Below, in pieces: positions 22,855-33,585 of a stretch of DNA of 64,000 nt (the first letter of the stretch is position 1; each line of letters opens with the position of its first letter). The stretch covers positions 759,742 to 823,741 of the forward strand of contig LUVW01000003.1 of NCBI GenBank assembly GCA_001661515.1, in the 5' to 3' direction. The position numbers and the translations under genes were made by a program. The notes under the pieces are model-generated. The model was not told the origin of the DNA. It did no database searches and saw only the letters and a list, made by a program, of their open reading frames with translations. The DNA comes from Capniomyces stellatus (lineage: Eukaryota > Kickxellomycota > Harpellomycetes > Harpellales > Legeriomycetaceae).

Positions 22855-25698
22855 GAACTGGTATTGCGGTTGAATGTCGTATCCAGTGTTATTGATTTGG
22901 TTGCCAAACGATTGGCTCTGCGGCTGTTGTTGGTTTTGGTACGGCATCATGTTGAAATAGCTGGAGCTTGTTGAGGACTCGGCGTAATACTTGCCAGGAA
23001 CGTTGAGCTGGCCACCAAAGTCGGCCTGGGAAACTACTGGTACTGTGACTCCGCCTTGACTTGATGGGTGGCTTGTTAACACTGAAGATGAAATATCAAA
23101 GTCCAGCGTTTTTAGAACACGGTTACTACTGCATTCAATAGGTGCAGAGTTGGTGTGCGATGCAGTGTTTGAGCCTGAAGACACGTTATCAAGCTTCCTT
23201 TTGCTTCCTTGAGTTGTAGTTCCAGCCGACAAACCAACGCTAGTGAGGTTCTGGTTCTGGTTCTGACCCTGACCTTGACCCTGACCTTGACCTTGACTTT
23301 GACTTTGACTTTGACTTTGACTTTGACTTTGACCCTGATTCAAGTTCTGATTCTGGCCCTGGCCCTGGCTTTGATTTTGACTTTGGCCCTGGCTGCCGAG
23401 CTGCTGCTGCTGCTGCTGCTGATACACGGAATGTGGCTGTTGGCCATACGAAACCATTGAGCTCACGTTCAGGTAAATTGGGTCCTTAATAGGCAGTGGT
23501 CCAGAAATATCGTGCCCAAACGAGTTGAATGTCTGCGGAACGCTCTGGGAAACATTCTGGGCAAACAGTTCAGAATTGTACACGTTGCTGGGTGGTGCCT
23601 GGGAACCTACACCGGGTTGGTTGTTTGGTGGAGCGGGTTTGGTCTGGGTGTTTTGGGTGTTTGTGTCGGACTCGGTGTTGGCAAAATGACACCTGATATT
23701 GTCGTCGTAGTCGATGAGTTCAGAAATGTTTTCGGCGCTGGACGAAAAGAACTCAAAGGACGTGGCGGAAAAGACCAGCCAGGGCATGTTGTCTGCATCT
23801 GTCAGCTTGTACACCTTGTCCTGGTCCAGCTCAGCCTTTTTGCTGTTGCTGGACTGGTTCTTGTACTGCTGCGAGCGCTTGTTGGTCAGCTCCTTCAGGA
23901 CCTTGAAGTAGAGATTGGAGACTGGATAGAACTTTTCCTGGGCGTTGAAGACGTTGGTGATGACTTGCAAGTTTTTCTGGAAGCTGCTTGCCATTGAGTG
24001 GTCGTAGAGGAACTGGCAGTTGACCAGAATTGTGCCTGCGTTGAAGGCCCAGTACGACGTCTGCGAGTCCCACAGACTGACGGGAATGTTTTCAAATGCC
24101 CACTGCAAAAGGTCACACAGTCTCATCGATGCCTCAATGCAGATCTGCTTTGCCGCAATCACGCGCTCCGCCGAAATGGTTTCGTGGTTGTACCTGACCA
24201 GCTCCGACCTAAACAGCACAATCTTGGCTGTTTCGTACATCATGTGCAGCGAAAAGTAGTTTACCGATGCGACCTTCATTGCCGCTATCAGCTGTGGATT
24301 GCCGTTCATCGACAGAGGCGTAAACTGGTTTGTCGAAATGAGCTCGTATTTGTCTATTAGCTCGCACTTTATGTCGCCAAGCTCATTGGCTAGCGTGAAG
24401 AACGCGCTGCTGTTTGGAACAATGTCAGGGTCCTCCACGCTATAAAAGTCCGACTCCTCGTAGCTGTTTCTCCTTCTGTTGACAAACTGGCTTATCTCCC
24501 CTATCTTTGTGTACATCTTGCATATTATCCAGGTCGTGTCGGGCACCGCGTGCGTGTCTGCAAGCGCTATTTTCGTGTTCTCACTGATTATCTCGTTTTC
24601 CTTCACTCCAGAGTCGATCTCGTCCTCACTAAACCTCCACAGATAGTCGTTTGACGGCAGCTTCACCACGCAGTCCTCATCCGGAACCGACGGTGGCAGC
24701 GCACTATTCAGCATCATCGACCTATCCAGCGTGTAGCAAACCCACCACAACCGCCTCTTCAGCTCTCTATCCTCCCAGTCGTGTTTGTAAACCCGCTTGA
24801 ACCCGCAATAATGCTCGTCGATCTGATACAGCCTAAGCTTTTCCGCACCTCTCATCGCTATCCCCAAAAATACCATGGCTGACTCGTTGTTTCCCGCGCC
24901 CCAGTAATACATCGCCACAAACGCTGATGCTTGGATATAATCAATGTCCGGTTCTTCCAGCAAGTCTACAATCCGCTTTGCTGCCTGGCTAGCAAACACC
25001 GAATCCTCAAAGTTTGAGCTGTCTAGCTGCGATTTGTCTACAAACCTCAGCCCAAGTGCAAGTATCGAGTATATCAGGTAATCCGGCAGCTCTTTTCTCT
25101 TCAGTAGCTTGATCGTGTGTGGTATTCTGAATGAGCACGAGAATAGTGGTAATGAACCAAACAGACTTTCTATCACATTCTCGATAAACCCGTTTGTAAG
25201 CTTGATACTCTTAACTTTATCTTCACTGGCTTTATAAACTCTTTCTACTTGTATATCCTCTTGCGCTTTTCTTTCTTCTTTTTTATCCTCGTTGCTACCC
25301 TCGCTTTTTATCGACAGTGCCAATTTCGACAAGCCATCTTCGATATATAATAACCGCCCTTCAATCTTCTGTATCGCGCTCTTTCTCACCTTCATTTTCT
25401 TTACCAATGGGCTGTATATGCATGTTATATTCATTCTTTTGCAACTTTCACAGTTGGGTTTTATTCCATCGCACTTTATCTTCTTTTTTCTGCAAATATC
25501 GCAAGCATGCATCAATTTCACCATCGTCTCTGTGTCTGACTCTTCCGAGTTTGATGAATTACTCTCCAAATTCTCCCATATCGCCTCCTGGCGACTCTCT
25601 CTACCCCTATTCACTGTATTTTTGCTTTCCCGCCCACTGTCTGTGCCGTATAAATCCGACTCGCTTATTTTTTGATACCTCCATAAATCCATATCCAT
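19378..25698 (-). CDS. Zn(II)2Cys6 transcription factor A; reading frame carries an artefactual-looking internal duplication
   Basis: The frame is open for 2106 codons but contains the same 2.8-kb block twice, joined at an undetermined base (22339). With one block removed the protein would be about 1170 residues, matching its paralog B (1154). The N-terminus (residues 1-182) holds a C6 zinc cluster, CDICRKKKIKCDG...CESCKRMNITC (spacing 2-6-6-2-6), then a basic linker and a likely dimerisation helix (QKIEGRLLYIEDGLSKL). The block encodes the fungal-specific regulatory domain (LPDYLIYSILALGLRF, RLWWVCYTLDRSMMLN), then Gln/Ser/Asn-rich activation-type sequence with (GQ/SQ)n and a long poly-Gln run. 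The unique C-terminus ends in a Cys/His-rich tail, CQCCSHKHCIC, absent from B. Expected role: nuclear DNA-binding regulator; the target is unknown. The gene lies in inverted orientation to B with a tyrosinase gene between them. Confidence 0.85.
19532..22338 (-). repeat. R block copy 1 (2807 bp)
   Basis: This is the first of three near-identical blocks. It begins at the point where gene A and gene B stop matching (GGCGTAAACTG on +) and ends at GTGGTAA next to the 'n'. It is 6 bp shorter than copies 2 and 3 because the poly-Gln tract has two codons fewer. It matches copy 2 elsewhere as far as I compared by eye. Confidence 0.92.
22339..22339. other. Single undetermined base at a repeat junction
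   Basis: The only 'n' in the window sits exactly between two R blocks. The base at this junction would be the first base outside R, where locus A and locus B differ. This is what a scaffolder leaves when it strings a repeat contig twice. Confidence 0.95.
22340..25152 (-). repeat. R block copy 2 (2813 bp)
   Basis: Same length as copy 3 in gene B. It shares with copy 1 the base that differs from copy 3 in the codon run read GCCTCGATGAG (copies 1 and 2 have ATC in GCATCGATGAG on the sense strand, copy 3 has GTC). It joins smoothly to the N-terminal part of gene A. Confidence 0.92.
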
Positions 25699-26695
25699 TC
25701 TTACAATTTCCTACTTTGTACTAGTAACCAGATTTCACTTTTGTTTATTTATCATTCTGTTTTGAAGTGTGGTTCTTCTCAACAAGTTTGTCTTTTTTTT
25801 TCTTTCTTTTCACTTTATTATTCCTCTTTTTGTCACCTTGGTCAACTGTTTGCACTGCAGCTTTTCTAGCTTATTTTTTTTGAACTATTTTGAATATTTT
25901 TTTTCAACATTTTATCCTAGTCTTTTTTTTTTTTTTTACCTGCCTCGCCTTACTCCTTCGACTTCATTTACTCGACTCAAACTATTATTGCTTTGTTAGC
26001 TTCTTTCGTTTGATTGATGCGTCATTTATTACTAATTTAAGTACTTTATTACCTGGATGATAAGTTAATTCACTTGATTTGATTTTTTAATCTTTAATTA
26101 CTATTTAGCTGACATCAGCATATATACGACTGCATCAATGCTGTTGTTTTTTTCTCTGCTTTTCCCATATTCTTTTCCTCAATTCTCAATTTTAAGCTCA
26201 ATATTGTTATTGGCCTGCTACCCAATAACATATATCTATTCTCTCTATTTCGTTCAAACCAAAATTTCAAAAATATTCGAGCGTAAGCCCGTCTTGGTAG
26301 GCTCTTTCTCTTCTACTTTAAACTGTTTGAATGCACTGGCCAATCAAGAGCAAAAGATTTTATTTTTTTTAGTGTTTTTTTAAAGTTATAATCTGTTTAA
26401 CTTGCATCTCAACAACAACAACAACAACACAAGTCAAGAGTCACAAGAATGTCGCCATAAAGGCTTGGTGACTCCCATGTACGACTACGAACGAGCCTTT
26501 CAAGTCTTTCGTTCCAGAAAATAATCCATATAATTAAAATTAAATTAAATTAAATTAAATAAAATAATCCGTTCCAGGAAGCAGGGTAGGAAATGAGCCA
26601 GTCCTCCCCCAGAACCTACAAGAATAGACTTCAGAAGCATCGTAGCGAATGCAACACAGGTGTACGAGAAGATAGCCCGGACTCTTGGAAGAGGT

Positions 26696-27024
26696 GTTAA
26701 AATAATCAACTGCCAACATTTTCAAGAGTGCTGACACTCTCAGGACCAAGACGATGCTGGTAACAGTGTATTTTTTAGAGGCTATCTACACACCCCCACC
26801 ACTTGATCTTACCCAGGCTTAAAGTAGAACCAATATCCATAAACCAATGCCTATCGGGTACAGACGATCTAATTGATCGAAGGTGGTGTTGGTTAATAGA
26901 GTCGTTTATCTTATCAAATTAGCACAGTGTTTCATAGTATTTTTATGGTAATTAACACTGTATGTTTTGTTGTGTTGATTCTGTTGCCAATAAACCACAT
27001 AAATAAGTTAAAATAAATGAAAAT
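26696..27024 (+). repeat. Dispersed 329-bp repeat, copy 1 (possible solo LTR or MITE)
   Basis: It matches 40307-40635 in the same orientation with one mismatch that I could find (C at 26956 against T at 40567). Identity stops abruptly at both ends. Internal features are a hairpin GAGTG-CTGA-CACTC near the start, CGATC-TAATT-GATCG in the middle, an AATAAA signal near the end, and GTTAAAATAA at both termini. There is no open reading frame. An LTR is favoured by TGTTAAAA at the start of this copy, but no clear target-site duplication is visible. Confidence 0.85.
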
Positions 27025-27796
27025 TAATTCTTGTAATTTTAAACTTGGTCGTTTCAGTTTGTACTGCTGACTTTATGAAATAGAATAATTGGTTTCTTTT
27101 TTAATATTATTTTTTTGATAAAGTGCCTTTGTTTTTTTTATTATTGTTTTCTGTTTTCGTTTTTTTTAATTAACGATTTGTAAACAATTCACTCATTTTT
27201 TTTTTTTCCTTGTCAATCCGAAACACAATTTTCAAAGCCGAAAATCATCAAGTTATTTTTATTGTCGCACTTTTATTATTTTCATTTGGTTGCTATGTGA
27301 TTTTGTGAAATTATAAATTTACTATTTCCTACTAATTGATTCGCGATTTATAAAAATAACAATAACAGTTTTACAGCTTTTTTTATTTACAAGAATTATA
27401 TTACAGCTTTCATTTACGGCAATATTTTGGTTTTGTTTTTTAGGCAGCTAATTCGCCCAGTAATGGGCACAGGTTAAACCCACTCTTGAACAAGTTTTTT
27501 TCTTTTCTTTTTCGGTAAAAGTTATTAGCAAATGTGAGTGTTCAAAAGTTACAGTTATTTCTAAATAAAAAGGTCGAGTTATTTTATTTCGCCACTATTT
27601 TATTGGGAATGAGGCAATTTAATAAAGCGCATTCATAACCAAACATAGCAAACCAAAGTTGGCATCATAACCAGTGATTTTGTCGAGTCTTTTTTAGCTT
27701 ACTACAAAAAAAAAGCGCGACTTTTTCAAAAACTCACCTCTACTAACACTACTTTTTTAACTTTAGTTGCAATAATAAGTTTCAATTTTCAAAATT

Positions 27797-27866
27797 AAGC
27801 CACTTGGTGAATATAAAGTATCTGGTGGATATAAAGAACTTGGTGGATATAAAGCATCTGGTGAAT
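27797..27866. repeat. 18-bp degenerate tandem repeat
   Basis: Four imperfect copies of a unit like CTTGGTGGATATAAAGNA are followed by a duplicated CTTCATTATTA. The units contain TATAAAG, but no gene follows closely. Confidence 0.8.
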
Positions 27867-29036
27867 GTGTAAATTAACGCTTCATTATTATTTTTACTGA
27901 ATGCTTCATTATTATATTGCAACTAGAATTGTCCCCTTTTAAACCTGCACCCAATTGTTCTTTATTGACAAACCTGGTCTATCTCCTCTGCCATTGACCC
28001 ATGATACTGAATCTCAGAATCGTTTAACAGCCTTCCTTTTTGCTTGTGCAGTTTATTTTTTATAAATACGGACCGCAAATAGGAAAGCTGCGGCTTAATA
28101 CATTCGACTTTATCGGTCCATTATAAATACATTACAATTAATTTGACCTAGTAGATGGTGCCATAAGATTACATCATAAAATAAACTTGATTAGCTCGAA
28201 TATAGCAATGTACAATTCCACCGTTGTGTAATGCCTTCCTGTCCCAGGTGAGACAAGCTGATAAGACTGGCTGCACTCTCCAAATACACCTAAATACCTC
28301 ATTGAAAATATGCTGACTCAAAAATACAGGTATTAGTCGATAAAGCTAAAAAAAACGGACCAAAAATAACTCAATATGGCAGGTTTTTTTTACAAAACGC
28401 TTCATTTGATAACAAGACCCTAAAACTATTAAATCACTCAAGTCAAGTACTAATCAAATTTCTCCAGTAACAACAACGGAGATAGAAATAATACATAGAG
28501 TTATGGTGACAGAAATGGCAGCAGTAATAATATTGAGTCAATTCCAATAAAACTAACTTTGTTGTTTCGCTGTGTGAATTTTTGGACACAAAACTATCCC
28601 AGGAAAGCTTGCCATAATAAAATGTGTCACTGGAATCTCAAAAAAAAAAAAATACCTGTAACTTTGCAAAATAAACTACAAATCAAAGTAGATCCGTGCT
28701 AAAAGACTAGCTTGCTCAACTTTGAATCTTTTCAAAAAAATAAAAGAAAAAATGAATTTTATCTCTCTTAATTAAACGTAAACATTTAACTTGTGATATC
28801 CTGCTATGATATATAAAATGGGAGGGTTGATAGGGTTTAATTCAGAAAGTAGCCATGTAAGTACACACCTTCAAGTTATTTATAAACTGCAGTGATTGGG
28901 TTTTACATGGTAGAGTAAAGTAAAGCAAGCTAAATAACCAGCATAAACAAAAAATAAATAGAGTATTTAAATTATTCGAGTTCAAATCTGTTCAAATCAA
29001 ACCATGGCATAGCCTAGATAAAAGGTGAGACATAGC

Positions 29037-30488
29037 TTAGATAAAAGGTGAGACATATCCATGTCTGTTCAGATCGTTTACCAGATCAACAGACTCTTGG
29101 TAAAGCCTGTTGTAAACGTCCACATTGTAGCCATTCATTCTAAGCCAACTGAGCGGTGCTTTAGTTGGAGCTGGCATTCTGACTCTGTTTGGTGTATTTC
29201 TATCCACTTTCTTCACATTGTTATTCAGATCAAATACGTTTGCTGTAGCAACGGTCGAGTCAGCAATAGAGTGTGCCAGTATAGGCTTAACATTGCTAAA
29301 GTCATTGCCATTTACTATATTACTTTGGCCAAACTCCACTGATAGTGGCTTAAATTCTGTGCCATTGCTCTCAAAAGACCCTGAACCGTTATTAGCTCCT
29401 TGGCTTCCATTGTCATTATTCTGCATATTGAGCGAGCTTACAAACAGCGCGGCTTTATTCGAAACTACGTTTGGCAAATCCACCGCCGAAATACTGGTAT
29501 TGTTGGCTATCAGTAGAGGAAAGTATTTTTCAATCACGTTTGCGGGAAGCGCTGATGCCAAATTCATCTCTGGGACCTGAACAGCTTCGCTAGCCACGCT
29601 TACAGTCATTAACCTGGTTTTGGGTGCACTAGGCGAATCATCGTAACTATAGCAAAGCTCGCCATACCCAAGCTGCATCAGATTTCTAATTGGTGTACCA
29701 AAAAAGAATATGTTCTGGTCCAAACTTGCAGATGACCCATCTCTATTTCTGCCATTGTAATCCCACAAGTTCCTGCTGTTGATGCTTTGCCATCTCCACC
29801 AAATCCTATCTATGTTGGCATGGTGGAGGAAAAACGAAAAGTCGTTTGGCGAGTGCATCTGTCCCATATGACCATCAATTCCAACATGAACATCAGCATG
29901 AAGTCCCAGCTCAAGCGCAGTGGCAAACGATGAGAATCTCCTGTTCACTTGAAGCAAACTGGTGATACGTTCTGGACCTTGCCACGATCTAATATACCTT
30001 CCTCCGTTATAATTTCTTTGAAGACAACTCCTTCTCGGATAAGTCACAGTCCATCGAGCATGCAGACCGTCCATAACACACCGGTTATTATTGGGGTTTC
30101 CATTTCCTCCCAAGTACGCAGACGTCAAAACACTGCTACCCGCAGGGTTTGAAAAGTCTCTGCCAGCATCCCAGTATGGAAGACTAAAGTCACTCTGCGT
30201 TCTTCTAGCCGCGCTTTCAAACTCTCTTATAAACTTTCTATGCCATGGCAAAAACTGCGCGTAGTTGTGGATGCTTGGGGCCGAGTATGTGTGTACATGA
30301 GAGAACCAATGGATCCATCCGTTGTTATTCATTCCAGTTATCGTCGCTGTCATTCTTTGCCAATCGTCTCTTGCCAAGGACCTAATTTCCCTTCTTACTG
30401 ACTGAGATCTACATCGCGGCTGTGACTGCTGTCCCGAAACAACACTGACCAAGAACGCTATTACCTGAAGTAGCGCTGATGCTTTCAT
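29037..30488 (-). CDS. Tyrosinase (type-3 copper monophenol oxidase), secreted, 483 aa
   Basis: It oxidises monophenols and o-diphenols to quinones, as in melanin formation or cross-linking. A signal peptide is evident (MKASALLQVIAFLVSVVSG), so it enters the secretory pathway. The CuA site lies at about residues 55-85: HWFSHVH, then SIHNYAQFLPWHRKF. The CuB site lies at about 195-240: ELGLHADVHVG, GHMG and FFLHHANIDRIWW. All six copper-binding His positions can be filled. GELCYSYDD near residue 290 matches the tyrosine motif that closes the core domain in fungal tyrosinases. About 180 residues follow, rich in Asn/Ser and probably an inhibitory C-terminal domain removed on activation, as known in the family. 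A TATA-like element lies 106 bp upstream. It is the only gene between the two inverted regulators, so regulation by them is possible but unproven. Confidence 0.95.
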   Translation of the reverse strand: MKASALLQVIAFLVSVVSGQQSQPRCRSQSVRREIRSLARDDWQRMTATITGMNNNGWIHWFSHVHTYSAPSIHNYAQFLPWHRKFIREFESAARRTQSDFSLPYWDAGRDFSNPAGSSVLTSAYLGGNGNPNNNRCVMDGLHARWTVTYPRRSCLQRNYNGGRYIRSWQGPERITSLLQVNRRFSSFATALELGLHADVHVGIDGHMGQMHSPNDFSFFLHHANIDRIWWRWQSINSRNLWDYNGRNRDGSSASLDQNIFFFGTPIRNLMQLGYGELCYSYDDSPSAPKTRLMTVSVASEAVQVPEMNLASALPANVIEKYFPLLIANNTSISAVDLPNVVSNKAALFVSSLNMQNNDNGSQGANNGSGSFESNGTEFKPLSVEFGQSNIVNGNDFSNVKPILAHSIADSTVATANVFDLNNNVKKVDRNTPNRVRMPAPTKAPLSWLRMNGYNVDVYNRLYQESVDLVNDLNRHGYVSPFI

Positions 30489-30593
30489 TATCGTGTCTGC
30501 TTTAAATTATACGTTCTGTATTTGATTCTTATTTGACAAGATTTGAGATTTTGCTTTTATTTTCAAAAAAAAAAAAAAATGAGAGATAGGTGT

Positions 30594-30601
30594 TATTTAT
30601 A
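30594..30601 (-). promoter_or_regulatory. Possible TATA box of the tyrosinase gene
   Basis: TATAAATA on the - strand lies 106 bp before the tyrosinase start codon, almost the same distance as the proximal TATA-like box of the secreted acidic protein gene. Confidence 0.45.
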
Positions 30602-33253
30602 AATATCTAGAATATATTATTTAGCTTTGTTTTGCATTTACTTTTTGAATCAACAACAACCCATTTTGTACTTTTAATTTTGTATATATCTTATTTTACT
30701 GCTGATTTTATGTTGCAAGCTATTGTTATTCAACTACTACTACTACTAGAATAATAATGATAAATAAATAAATAAAGTTTGCAATATCAATAAATAATGT
30801 GAGAAAAAACAAAGTTTGTCAGAAAGCTTGAAAAAATTGTTGCTAAAACAATGTATACAATAGCTATGAGCCACATATCCTATTTTCGTTTGTTCTTTGC
30901 CAACCAAGTCAACATATATTCCCTGCCAGAATTTTGTTCACTGGGCTTAACAGAACAATGACACTATGTCTGACTTTTCGCCTCTATGCAATTTGCCTTT
31001 ATTTATTTTTGATTTTAGCTTGTAAAACTCGAAAATGAATCAACAACCAACTCGGTTTATATCAAGGTCTGTTGGCATATCTTAATAATGTAGTTTATAA
31101 AAGAGATTGTCATCAATGCTGCTAACATATACATGTATAGGTTATTTTCCTTTTACTATTTTTGCTATCCAGTCGCGTAACTATGTATACCTTATATTTA
31201 GTCGCCTAAATCAAACATGCCATGAGCTTAGTTTCCATTTTTAGATGAGAACTTGCTGCTTTCAAAAATTGAAATCATATTGATTGTCAATACGTGCTAT
31301 GTTTAGATGCTCTACAATAGAAAATTATTGTCGGCTTTTAGCTTGGGAAGTTTAGAAGTGCAGCCAAATGATACACATAGTTGCATTTGTTAAGTAGTGT
31401 TGTAGCACCGTAAGAATGTTCTCAATCACATGCCCAAGTATCATTTTATTCCGCCAATATATATAACAAGACACAATCACCCGTTGTTCATAACAATGAG
31501 AGTGAGCGTTGTTTTAAGCAACGATAAAGGCGCATAATAGTTTAATGGCCAGGTTTAAACCCGTGCTGCTTAAATTTGGCTGTCCTCTTCTCTGAGTAGT
31601 AAATACAATTTTATCCCAACAGTATTTGAGCTATAGCCAAAAAAATAAATTAATTCCAATAAAAATTAAAAAAAATTCATGAATTAAAAAATTAAAAATT
31701 AAAAAACTAAAATTAAATTAAATATTTCAATAAAAAAAATTAAATTAAATTAAAAAACTTGGAACACTAAAACCAACAGTATATTTCCCATCAGTATGAT
31801 TGTGGATATTTTGGATAGGTATGTATTGTGTACATCTACACATATGTTCTCAACCATTCACTTCCACAAAACACGTTTTCTTTTTGGATTTAATTTGGTT
31901 TAGGCTTTGCTAACTTGGTTTTGGCACTTGATATAATATCTCATTACTATTGAGGTATATCTGGTGTAATTATTGTTACATCTACATTGCTGTCGTTTTG
32001 TCTTTGAAATGGACTGGTCGATGGACTCTCGATCTCTTTCTCATATGCTCACAAATACGTAAAATTCAAAGTATAGCAATTTTTTTAAATGGCTGCAAGC
32101 TTAACGCACCTATATTTACATGCTGATTTTTGGGTTATAGTATACCACAAACAACCTAGCGTATATTAGAGTGTACTGCCTTGGACATATACCAATATGA
32201 TTTGTAGTATCTTTTAACCACAATCCCAAGATTCGCACAGTTCATTTGAAGTCCCTGTTGGACGGTTTATCCTACCTCGATAACTTTTGTTGGCTTTGCA
32301 TAACCGTGTCCATGCCAGTAAATTGATCCAAAATGTAAGCGGTATAACCTTTTCAATTTCTAAGTTGATCAATGCATCTTTATAATTTCAAATCAGACGC
32401 CAGCATTACAATCAGTGTAAAACGTCAAGCCCCAGTCCAAAATGAGAAGGTAATAGGGCTAAGTCGAGTGAGAGTTGTACGAATAAAGTGGACTCTAACT
32501 TCAGACCAATATAAAGCGACTCATGATAAAGTTTTTATTTATTTATTCAAATATTTAAAAAGTATAGCTGAGCAGATAATGGATCCCCCCTCCTCTTCCA
32601 ATGGCTAATATAATCAAGGCTATTAAGAGCAAAGGATTTCAATGACTTTTTTAGACTAGCCATGTATATTGTAATAAAGTAGTATTATCTGACGTGTTTC
32701 TGTAACCCAATTCGAAAACTGATGTCAGCTTTCTTGGAATAAAACTGATTGTGGTTATTTAAGTACACAATCGAATAATTCGAAAGTCCGGGATAAAAGT
32801 TGGGTTGAAAGTAATTTAGGGTGAAGTATTGTTGTTGTTTGTTCAGTTATTACTTGTTGGTTTTTATACGATAAATTTACAAACAATATTGGTTGTTTAT
32901 TCTGAAGCAGATTTTGGTGATTCAAAGCATACTTTTTTCCCGATGTAAAGCTAATGACTCGGGAATAGAAAGTTGGGCATTTTTAAAAATCGCACTGGGC
33001 AATTATAGAACGAATTACAAATCCAAGAAAACAATATGTAGCCTCTTGAGCTTAATTTTTTTTTATTTATTTATTATGAATTATCTTAAATTTTGAAAAT
33101 AAAAAATTATTATCTTATTTGTGTCTTGAGCTTAATTTGTAGCTTTTGATTAAATTGGCAGTTTGCTCAAAAGGCCTACCCATTATTTTCACGCCATGAA
33201 CTTGTATTACTAGGGTTCGATATTTATCATATGTTAATACTGATGATGTTTGG

Positions 33254-33460
33254 ATGCTAGACTGTAGGAAGCAACGCTTTAGGTGCTGTGGAAGTGGTTC
33301 TTGTTCACTAACCGAGACTTTACAATTTCTAAACGAGCCAGGCTGTAACCAAGACTGTATCGAGTTAGCAAAGAATATGAATAGGATTTTGGCCAAAATT
33401 GTGTATTACTCGAGTTCAAAAACCTGGTTGGCGAATACTAAGTGCAAAAGCAATCAATAA
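33254..33460 (+). CDS. Cys-rich small open frame, 68 aa, uncertain
   Basis: I do not recognise it. The frame contains eight Cys (LDCRKQRFRCCGSGSC...PGCNQDC...TKCK) and stays open upstream of the ATG back to about 33200, where a stop precedes it. It has no signal peptide. The content is more protein-like than neighbouring frames, so it may be an exon of a larger gene or the remains of a mobile element. No splice partners were found. Confidence 0.2.
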   Translation: MLDCRKQRFRCCGSGSCSLTETLQFLNEPGCNQDCIELAKNMNRILAKIVYYSSSKTWLANTKCKSNQ

Positions 33461-33505
33461 AAACAAATACCATAAAAGTGAAAGAGGGGCGCAAGAAGAG
33501 CAAAA

Positions 33506-33585
33506 GAAAGAGATAGGAGCAAATGGAGAGATCAGAAGAGTGAAAGGAAGAGATGGGTGCAAATGGAGAGATCAGAAGGAAGGAA
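33506..33585. repeat. 40-bp tandem duplication
   Basis: Two adjacent copies share GCAAATGGAGAGATCAGAAG with small differences around it. There is no coding context. Confidence 0.75.

Larger units (their letters stand above)
25699..29036. other. Spacer between regulator A and tyrosinase
   Basis: Apart from the 329-bp repeat and the tandem repeat listed separately, I see nothing coding. The first 700 bases are T/C-rich on +, purine-rich on the sense strand of gene A. At 26509-26578 two copies of CGTTCCAG flank an (ATTAA)n tract. A short direct repeat (AGATAAAAGGTGAGACATA) lies at 29017-29056, across the tyrosinase stop. Confidence 0.5.

Noticed and set aside
19378..25698. A genuine 2106-residue tandem-domain transcription factor
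   Set aside because: The internal junction is an 'n' at exactly the repeat edges shared with gene B, so one copy is more likely an assembly duplicate.
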